From: Cristatella mucedo
Lineage: Eukaryota; Bryozoa; Phylactolaemata; Cristatellidae
Length of the DNA: 64,000 bases
Reading direction: 5' to 3'
Assembly (NCBI GenBank): GCA_009760855.2
Contig: WPIO01000025.1
Coordinates: 3,586,501-3,650,500, forward strand
Shown: piece by piece, positions 55,601 to 64,000 of the stretch
How the letters are laid out: the number at the start of each line of letters is the position of its first letter
How positions within the stretch are numbered: the stretch's first letter is position 1
Program-made: the position numbers and the translations under genes
The notes under the pieces: generated by a model
The model's input: only the letters and a program-made list of their open reading frames with translations
What the model was told of the DNA's origin: nothing
Databases searched by the model: none

Positions 55601-56690
55601 GCAGCTCTCCAGCTCATGCATGTAAGGAATTTTTTTTAGGAAGGTCATCTGTTACATCAAAGCTTATACTGATTGAGACTGAATATTTACTTCGGTGCCT
55701 TCACCTGTACCTGCGAGCCGAGCATAACTGCTCTCAACTAGTGAACGACACAGCCAGAGGCTGTGCACATTCAAGCGGGACCGGCATACGGCTCAAAATT
55801 TGCTATTCACACAGACCGATTATTTAGTAAGACACTAGCAGCTATATTGATGATCAGGAGTCTTAGACAACAGGGCTAAGAACAAAAAAATGTAAGTGCA
55901 CCTCAATATAAAAAAGGAAGGCGATTTCGCAAGAACCAGAAGCATAGGTCTCACTTAGGGAGGGGAGGTAAAGACTCTTTTACCAGTACAAGAGGCCACA
56001 AGGTCGATGGTGTAGTGCCTACCTTAAGAGGCTCTAGGAGCATGAGTCATAGGAGAGCTGCAGGCTGCAAAGTGCATGTACTGGACTCATGAGCATAACC
56101 AGACAATTTGTAAGGGCTTTCTCAACTATGACTTTATAAAGGCTCACATCGCATACATGCTTTACTGAGAACACATTTTGCACACGAACATCGAACACAA
56201 ACTTTCTATGCAGACAGATTTTGTGTGGCTAAAACAAACACTCCACTCGGAAGGCCGCGGGATATGCATACGGATACGTATGCGCCATTTTTTCCTTTTT
56301 ACCAGCAGTACGCATTACCAATAGTGCAGCTGCAAGTGACAAGAGTGCTGGGTAACTGTGCTGGGTAAGTAGCAGCACTTACTGTGCAGCTATAAGTCAG
56401 TCCCACTTGAAAGAGGATAAGCAATGCTGAAGTTGCTGCTTAGTTCTGAGCTTCGAGGGAGGTTGGCCACAACACGCAGGAAGAACTGTAGTAGCATCTT
56501 AAATAAATACCTCTAAGTAACATCTTAAATAATAAATATATTCAAATTTCACTCATATCTCACGTATGTTCGGGCACAACTTTAAAAAGTTGGGAATTAA
56601 AAAAAAACTTTAAGGATACTAGCTTCCTCAAAATTCCATAAAAAATTTCTGCATATCCCCTCACAATTTGGTCTTCCACTCCTTATCACA
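55600..56690. other. No gene recognised
   Basis: AT-rich, short open frames, no repeat match noted. Confidence 0.45.
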
Positions 56691-56696
56691 CCCCAG

Positions 56697-57013
56697 TGCA
56701 GATTTTTCACGGACTCCTCCCTCATAAATATAGAGGCACCAGTGGAGACAGCAGCAGCATCAGTGGAACATCGGCGGAGGCAGGAGCAGCATCAATGGAG
56801 ATATCAGATGAGGCAGAAGCAGCAGCAGCTGTGGAGACAGCCGCTGTGGAGACAGCAGCAGTAGCAACAGCAGTAGAAGCAACAGCAACAGAAGCAGCGA
56901 CAGCAACAGAAGCAGCGACAGCAACAGAAGCAGCGACAGCAACAGAAGCAGCGACAGCAACAGAAGCAGCGACAGCAGCAGCAGCAGCAGAAGCTACAGC
57001 AGCTGACCTACAG
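56697..57013 (+). other. Possible Ala/Thr/Glu repeat exon on the plus strand
   Basis: A strong acceptor-like tract (cttccactccttatcaccc type, ending cag at 56696) precedes an open frame that ends at CTACAG|gtatga. The frame reads QIFHGLLPHKYRGTSGDSSS, then EA, VETAA and multiple ATATEA units from an 18-bp tandem repeat at about 56888-56980. No family is recognised. It may be a real low-complexity exon or a minisatellite that happens to stay open. Confidence 0.25.
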
Positions 57014-57240
57014 GTATGAGATCGCTATTTTGGCTGGCCCGGCTGGCCTGGCTGTGAGGCGTTCGATGCGAGGCTCGTGGAGCGGTGGTGGCGGCGAATC
57101 GCTAGGACCGAGGCCGTTTCCGAGCCGATTCTGCACCTCGTTCCTCAGCCACCGAGGAAAAGCGATATGGCGCCTCCGCTGAGCAAACCGATCGTGATTC
57201 ATGGTCGAGCCTGCGAGCATTCAGCATAGTCAGGTGTCAA
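57008..57240 (-). promoter_or_regulatory. CpG-rich patch, candidate 5' end of the SPRYD3-like gene
   Basis: About 20 CpG dinucleotides in some 200 bp, far above the surrounding AT-rich repeats. On the minus strand an open frame begins MNHDRFAQRRRHIAFPRWLR, basic and reminiscent of the RF-WRRR N-terminus of SPRYD3. No strong donor was found, and a first exon here would be 8.5 kb from the next known exon. It could equally serve a plus-strand transcript. Confidence 0.3.
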
Positions 57241-57740
57241 AAGCGCTGAGAGCTGCAGCGGGGCGAGCAAGTGCAAGTTCACTGAAATTTCGCAAGCCAA
57301 GATCGAGTGAGCAATACTTGCCGGAAACGTCGTCCTGAGGCGAGGCTACTTATTAAGAAGACACCATGGCTCCGGATGCAGGTTCTTGCTGCTTCGGGCA
57401 GAGGGCCTGACCTCGTCTGCCTAAAAAAGAGAAGCTACCCTTGACCTAAAGCGATAGAGGTCACCCACCATCTTGGACACTCGGTAGAGCCTAATGCACA
57501 AGCAGCAGAAAGTCCTACGGATTCGGTGCTATTTATGCCGACAATCATGATGCAAGAGCAATAAGCCCCAGATCCTACTTGGAGTCGTCCCCTGTGCAAC
57601 AGTAATTTTTAACAGAAGCATCGAAAGTCAGATTACAAGTCTCGATCTGCAGGGGTATTTCGAGCAATTTCGTGTCAGCCCACTAAATACCAACGGCTAT
57701 GCCACCATGTGATTCTGAACGGCATCAAAGATAAAAATAT

Positions 57741-57878
57741 ATAATTCATTTGTACAGTGCTACAAGAGAACTTACTCTCTATTCAGGTGTTTCCCATATG
57801 TTACGAGGCTCAAGCCCACGACCTCGCCCGACCTTGGTCGGGGCGAGCACCTTAACCACTGAGACAAACCAGGTCAGC
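57741..57878 (-). mobile_element. SINE family A copy
   Basis: ataattcatttgtacagtgc, aagagaacttactctctatt, gaggctcaagcccacgacct, cgggcgagcacc-like head, ending aaaccaggtcagc. Confidence 0.8.
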
Positions 57879-57949
57879 ATGTTTACGATTGGAGTGGAAC
57901 TAGACAATCACCAAGAGGCACTTCATGTCGCCACCCAGACATTAAGTTA

Positions 57950-57988
57950 ATAATAATATAAATGCATTTGTTTGGCACCCTCAGAGAA

Positions 57989-58023
<35 letters not shown>

Positions 58024-58050
58024 AATTGATAAAGTGCCCTCAGGAGAACT
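57950..58050 (-). mobile_element. LINE 3' tails, two fused fragments
   Basis: aatgcatttgtttggcaccc, tcagagaactgaat, then AAT repeats (57994-58022) and a second tail, caattgataaagtgccctca, ggagaactcga. Tail-to-tail duplication of the same end. Confidence 0.6.
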
Positions 58051-58377
58051 CGACGACCCGACTCGACGTCCCACCCCTATCCAGAAACTCGAAGTCCCCT
58101 TTGGGGACATGTGACAAAATGCTAGTACACCTGAGAGGATTAACCAAGAACCCGGTGGCAGAGACAAGTAAAATAAGTAAAGTGAGTATAAATAAAGTCT
58201 AAAAAATATGAGTATACAAATATACGAGTATAAAAAATAAATAAAATAAGTAAAATGAGCAAGACGGACCGCAGACTAAATGTAGGAGGCAGGGCACCGG
58301 GCCACTGACTGGCTGCATTGTAGATCCACCGCCAACCCTAAACCAGGGCTGCGCCACCGATGATGCTAGAGGCTGCT

Positions 58378-58482
58378 TCCTTTGCAGCAAATGTAAAGTG
58401 CCAAGAAACAGATGAAGTTCTCTGAGGGTGCAATATCAAATGTATTATTATTATTATTATTAATGATATTATTATTATTAGA
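58378..58482 (+). mobile_element. LINE 3' tail fragment
   Basis: tttgcagcaaatgtaaagtg, gaagttctctgagggtgcaa, then ATT repeats. No coding part. Confidence 0.7.
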
Positions 58483-58489
58483 AGCAAGC

Positions 58490-59155
58490 ATGCTGCATGC
58501 TCTAGCTAGCTTTATCGTGCATTGCTGCTACTCGGCCTGACAAGCCAGGCTAAAATCCCACGGTAGGCTCCTTCAGCACTGCATAACACATGCACAGCAA
58601 CATACTCGACAGTGGTTATGGAGCATAGCAACTGTACAAAGGAATATAGGTTGGGCAAAAATCAGCACCAATGCGTACGGTTAGCATATGGAGATGGCAG
58701 CAAGTACGAAATGATGAGTGCTAGTGCTGATACTCTGAACCTAATGTTCCAAAAATGTTAACGAGCTCACGGACTGATTTAATCCATGGTGTTAACAGAG
58801 CGGTCTAGTTAACTACGTTTTATGCAGCACACCGGCAGAAAGGCAACTAAGCAGTTTAGCCCAAGCAACTAACTTCCAAGCAGACTGCAATTCCTCACAT
58901 GAAGCAGCAAAAAGGTTGTGGGAGAGCGAACAAGGCAGTTTGAGAGGATAGGCAGAGACTGTGGCCAACCAATCATTGATGCACCAAACTGCACATAAGT
59001 GACAAATATCTGGCAGGAGCCTAGGGCATACAGGACATCTGGTTTTGTATATCTGTACCTTTACAAGCTTCCTCACTCTGCCTTCCTACTTGGCACTGCC
59101 AGGCCAGTGTCAAGGTCACTGAAAGCTTACGAAGCATTGAGCTTATAATTAGAAA
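58490..59155. other. No gene recognised
   Basis: No motif, repeat match or credible ORF noted. Confidence 0.45.
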
Positions 59156-59259
59156 AATTCTTTTACACACCCGTAAGCCATGAGATTCCTGTCACACAAG
59201 AGTGCCGAAAAAGAGAGGCAGACATTGTCAGAGACGTGGAGGTAAACTGAGACAGACGA

Positions 59260-59347
<88 letters not shown>
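59260..59347 (+). repeat. GA microsatellite
   Basis: About 88 bp of GA repeats, with purine-rich flanks to about 59420. Confidence 0.95.
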
Positions 59348-59352
<5 letters not shown>

Positions 59353-59734
59353 CGGAGGGAGAGAGACAGCAAGAGAGACAGATGGCAAAAAAGGAGACAG
59401 AAAAAGAAAAAGCAAGGATTAGAGACAGATAGAGATAGCTTTGCATTGCATGAGCAAGAGGCTGAGGCACACTGGATGGCAAGGTGCAGCTGAAGATCAC
59501 AGCATTTGAAAGCCAGAGAACTTAGCCGTGCAATAAGCACACAGCTAGGGCAACAGCAAGACGAAACTCGGAAGGCACGATTTAGCTTAGTTATGTTCAA
59601 ACACGGTACTTAACTGCTGCACGCTCTTAGACATACCCTTACGTAAATCTAAATACCTTCATCAGCTGGCAGAAGGCAATAACAAAATTTGGGACAGATC
59701 ATATAGGGGCAGCAGGTTAAATATAAATGAACAA

Positions 59735-59790
59735 ACAAAATTCATTTTATAGCTCCCTAAAAGAACCTAATCTCTATTCAGGCACTCCTA
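59735..59790 (-). mobile_element. SINE family A tail fragment
   Basis: ttcattttatagctccctaa, aagaacctaatctctattca, ggcactcc. Head absent. Confidence 0.6.
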
Positions 59791-59889
59791 TCTATATTGC
59801 TGCACAGGCCATGGGGTCACTAAGAGGCACGAGTCACGGCTAGCTGGACAAAAGAATATCAGATCATGCAGGGTAAGACCGCAGTGAGC

Positions 59890-60029
<140 letters not shown>

Positions 60030-60030
<1 letters not shown>

Positions 60031-60700
60031 ATGATAGATGGGGAAACCCAAGATCGCCTGCACTCACAATAAGTTTAGTCCGTAAGGTGACAGCAGATTC
60101 TTGCCATTTTCAATAGAAGGGGAGCAGTATATCAACGAAAAGCTTTCCAAGAAGACCTCATTAAGAAGAAGCTAAAATTCTGGAGCGGAAGAATTAAGGT
60201 ATGAGGCTGTTGTACATCAGGTGAAACTGGGACTCGGGATTGCATGGAAGGCAGCACATATGATATCAGAATCCCAAATGTTGAGAGCTGGATGTTTTCT
60301 GGCAACATGCAACTTTGATCGAGAGCCCACCGCAAGGTAATGAGAGGATGGACCAGTCTGCAATGAAGCGAATCCCTGGCGTCCCTCCGCCAGTTGCCTT
60401 ATAATAGCCAAGTATCGGCCTTGACCTTAACTACCCAAAAATCATTTGCATGCTCTAGATCGAATTGCACGATCGCCGACTTGGAATATGTCTTGCTTGC
60501 TTGCATTTAAACACAGCTGGTGTGTAACCGGTCCTCAAATACGCCTTCCATAGTGGCATCCATATTAATTCACAGGTAGAAAGTGATTCAATATTGCGGT
60601 GGATCTACCTGGAGCAAACAGCATAGATCATTTAGTCACTAAATAATGAAGTAGGACATGTTTAGCTGTGACTTTGAATGTAAGAGCAAGTGAAGCACAG
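60030..60700. other. No gene recognised
   Basis: No motif or repeat match noted. Confidence 0.45.
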
Positions 60701-60739
60701 AATCCTGTAAGCAGTACAGGACCAAATCCTGCAAGGTAC

Positions 60740-60962
60740 TTCTATGCTACTCACTACTTCAACTGCTCTCCTGACTCTGCTATGCTTCCCACTTTCTCTT
60801 TATTGCATGAGACGAAGTCTGTTGGCTACCGAATGCGTAACGATAGCCGCTTAGGCTGTGAGTGCACTATACACAACTCTCTTGAGTAACACCCACATGG
60901 TCTTTATGACTTTGTGGAGTTACTGACAGAGATACATTTAATTACATTACATTACATTACAA
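60740..60962 (+). mobile_element. LINE 3' end, ATTAC-tail family
   Basis: Parallels 640-825: aactgctctcctgactctgc, gacgaagtctgttggctacc, gctgtgagtgcactata, tttgtggagttactgacaga, then attacattacattacatt. The 3' tail marks it as a retrotransposon end distinct from the ATT-tail family. Confidence 0.7.
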
Positions 60963-61372
60963 GGTAAGTAAGGTGGGGTGCTTATACTTGTCACCGCACC
61001 AGCATACGTATGTACGTGTATGTGCGTGTATGTGCTGTATATACACCTAGTCCCGATAGTCATAGGACAACTAAAAATGGCTCTACTGTGCACTGTAGAG
61101 CAGTCCCTGATTGCAACAAATTGCAAACGCTGGAACTCAGACTTAGGCTCCCTGACCTCATTATTGGATTACCATAGCAAAACATTTTGCAACACGGTAA
61201 GCTATCAGGAATAATTTCAAAAACACCGAAAGTTAATTTCCAATTACATAAAAATGTCGGTTTCGACCAATTTAGATTGTCCGAAATCGACAGATATAGT
61301 AACATCATAGAAATTCTGCACACTAATTGCAAATCAGTTGAGAAAACAATGCAATTCATTTACATATAACAC

Positions 61373-61536
61373 ATAACTCATTTGTATAGCACCCCAAGAG
61401 AACTTAATCTCTATTCAGGCGCTTCACATATGCCTCTGGGCTCGAGCCCACGACCTCAGCCAGACCTTGGTCGGGGCAAGCACCTTAACCACTGGACCAA
61501 ACCAGCTCGGTTAACCAGTGGACCAAACCAGCTCGG
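61373..61536 (-). mobile_element. SINE family A copy with duplicated head end
   Basis: ataactcatttgtatagcac, aagagaacttaatctctatt, tctgggctcgagcccacgac, ccttggtcggggcaagcacc, ttaacc. The terminal ttaaccactggaccaaacca, gctcgg is repeated once (61511-61536). Confidence 0.85.
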
Positions 61537-61539
61537 CAA

Positions 61540-62660
61540 GTGACAGCTTCCACCTCTGGTCATACTCGAGTGGTCTAATTATCAATCCTCAGAGGCAAAG
61601 TAAATGCCCCAAACTGGAATAGTGAAGCAGCTAAGGCTTGTAAAATTCTGACAATGAATGGCGATTTATTGTGCAAAGGGTGGAAGAAATCAGGTGGATT
61701 AGATCAGGCGGATGGAGAAGATCAGGAAGTGGAAGAGATCAGGAGAGATCAGTCTAAGCTCTAGAAGTGCCACTCAGTAGGGTCAGCCAAGAGCTATCAC
61801 TGGGCATGTCAACAGCATGCTAAAATTTGAAGGGCTTTTACTCTGCTTGCTCCACCATTAATAAGTCCTCCAAAGAGTTACCTAAGAACCAACATGGCAT
61901 CGCCACCTTTATTTGGGGAGCTGGGAAAAAGAGTCCGGTGCTGGCGTCGGTAAAAAGTTCCTAATTGCATCGATCAGGATGATTTTAAGCCGGCTTCAAT
62001 ACATCACACCTGCTGAGCAGCTGTGGACAGAGGCAAAGTTTCGCACAGCAATAAAAGCAAATCATGGGAGTGCATTCAAAAGGCAAATGGAATCGTGTCA
62101 GTCGATAAAAAATGAAACCTGCTCATCTACATTCCTATAGTCTAGGACTAAACCGTGGGCAAAAACCAAATGCTTTTGGTGCTTTGTCAGTACGGTAACA
62201 AAGTCCTGTTATGCCCAACAAGCCCTTGCAAATAAAAAACCACGTATTAACATTATCATCGATATTATCAAGTGGGAGACAGGCAGTTGCTACAACTGTC
62301 CGAGTACATTGGCGGCTAGATGTATATACTGTACATATATACCTGTACATATAAACAAGTTCGGCATACAGCTGGGATGTGACCTATAGGCAGGGGCAGT
62401 GCAGGCCCATATAACAAGGCTGGCAATAGCATATCTTTTTACATGCCTATTATTACCTAGCTACTTAAGCTCAGCAACCGTGGAAACAACAGGCTATTAG
62501 AGTCAGACTAGAAGGAACAAGGATGCTGTCTGTATGATGCAACCTAGGAGTACGACAAGCTTCCTAGTACATCTGATACAGTTGACTCATGATCCGAGAA
62601 TGAGGTTTTACCCTTAATCACCAACTTGCAATTTCGTAACGCTGCGAAAGCGCCATTTTG
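61540..62660. other. No gene recognised
   Basis: Short open frames only; the 61913-62140 frame has no recognisable motif. Confidence 0.45.
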
Positions 62661-62671
62661 AAAATGCATTA

Positions 62672-62757
62672 ATATGCACACGCACGCACATACGCAAACA
62701 CACACTCTCGCACACACACTCGCACACACACAAACACACTCGCACACACACACACAA

Positions 62758-62814
<57 letters not shown>

Positions 62815-62818
62815 CACA
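62672..62818. repeat. CA-rich microsatellite
   Basis: Imperfect CACACTCGCACACA repeats followed by a pure CA run. Confidence 0.95.
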
Positions 62819-62819
62819 C

Positions 62820-63795
62820 ACGGAATAAGACCGATAAAGTGAGGCCCTTCGTGGTCGGGTTCCCGCCAGCTGGCGGTCAAACAATGAAGCTTGCCTGGCC
62901 GAACTCGTCATCCCATGCCCGAAGAGGAAAGCTTTATGGCAGCACTGCATCTGTGACGCCATTACCGGCTCGGAAGCTGTGTGGTCCTTGTTGGTGAACC
63001 GGGAGGCCCGGGTAAAACCCGCGACCCGGCAGGACAGGGCACCTACGGCTAATGCATATACACTAGTTAAACAATTGTTTCAACAAATTATATATATAAA
63101 TATACAATGCTGATCTGAAAAATCTATGCAGTATTGGAATTAATGCAAATCTGAAACTTTGCTGTTTTACAAAATCACATCCAAAAATATTACCACCGGG
63201 TAAGATTAATAAGAGGAGGCTGTAACTGTACCAGAATTCGCATGCTGCAAACGAGGTGCAAAAACATGCACAATGAACTTGTTTGGTGGTTTCATGTGGG
63301 TGAGAAAACAATTGCAGTTGTCGAAGGATAGTTTTTGGCAGAACAATCAGAAGACCGTTGAAGTAAGATTTTTTGGATGAGCCAGCTATACCTCTCTAGA
63401 AAAATGCATCTTAACAACTGTGTCAGACACTAGTTTAGGGAATGTTCAAGGTTTGACACTTCTTGTTTTATGCATGTACATACACATACACAGGCCAGAT
63501 CTGATTTGAGAATATGCAAGAAATTGGTAGTGCAGTTAGAGCATGAGATGCCAAAACCATGGTGACCTGCATTAGGCCCATCACGGCTTGGTTGCTTCAT
63601 GCCACGCTGAATTGCTGCACTGGTTTCACCACACCTTCACAATTCTTACGTACAGAACACCTTCTCATCTGCCACCAACTCTAGCTTGTCATGTCCAGCT
63701 GTCCTATGCTCGTATGTCCATACTACTTAGTTCCTCGAATGCCTTCCTGATAGACCTATGGTTCTTGCGTTCTCTTTGTTGGATAAAATATATAA
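62820..63795. other. No gene recognised
   Basis: No motif or repeat match noted. Confidence 0.45.
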
Positions 63796-63801
63796 AACAA
63801 T

Positions 63802-63939
63802 ATAATTCATTTGTTTAGTGCTCTAAGAGAACTTAATCTCCATTCAGGCGCTTAATACATGCCTCCGGGCTCGAGCCCACGACCTCAGCCAGACCTTGGT
63901 CTGGGCGGGCACCTTAACCGCTGGACCATACCAGCTCGG
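63802..63939 (-). mobile_element. SINE family A copy
   Basis: ataattcatttgtttagtgc, aagagaacttaatctccatt, ccgggctcgagcccacgacc, ccttggtctgggcgggcacc, ttaaccgctggaccatacca. Very close to the 61.4-kb copy; both look young. Confidence 0.85.
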
Positions 63940-64000
63940 CAATGGATAAGACATTAGAGTCTATTAGCAACTGCACGCACACCGAAAGCCACCTAGGACT

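Overview
This window is nuclear DNA of a non-vertebrate metazoan. Coding exons are short and spliced, introns run from about 0.1 to 9 kb, and the space between exons is filled with decayed retrotransposons, DNA transposons, tRNA-derived SINEs and long microsatellites. The species cannot be named from sequence alone. The two recognisable genes are clear animal orthologues but well diverged from the vertebrate proteins. There are no bacterial operons, no CRISPR array and no rRNA.

Layout. About 1-7.9 kb is a graveyard of LINE and Ty3/gypsy fragments. It includes a minus-strand gypsy relic (integrase and RT) and a plus-strand gypsy relic whose pol is interrupted by a SINE and by a LINE. From 8157 to 29995 lies a complete plus-strand Pur-alpha (PURA-like) gene of 8 coding exons and 342 codons, with a CpG-rich 5' end. 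Its 9.4-kb first intron holds two LINE fragments and two Tc1/mariner relics, and its third intron holds a roughly 330-bp GA tract. From 30 to 36.9 kb is the intergenic space between the two genes, with a long AT microsatellite and two small inverted-repeat DNA transposons. From 48687 down to 36897 lies a minus-strand gene for a SPRYD3-like protein with two SPRY domains: 9 coding exons in perfect phase, with the N-terminal exon(s) not found. It is tail-to-tail with the Pur-alpha gene. Its introns hold a hAT-like MITE inserted in an older foldback repeat, LINE fragments, SINEs and a 33-bp hairpin. From 49 to 64 kb come a nearly complete but broken CR1/L2-type LINE, a CpG-rich patch near 57.1 kb that may hold the missing 5' end of the SPRYD3-like gene, and many SINE copies.

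How the parts relate. Pur-alpha is a single-stranded nucleic-acid binding protein acting in transcription, replication and RNA transport. SPRYD3 is a poorly understood SPRY-domain protein. Nothing here shows that the two work together; they are simply convergent neighbours. The mobile elements do form systems: at least two tRNA-headed SINE families are present, and one of them carries a 3' end resembling that of the resident LINE family, so the LINE probably moves the SINE in trans.

All exon boundaries were read by eye from splice sites, reading-frame phase and known family motifs. Similarity statements rest on memory of families, not on database searches.
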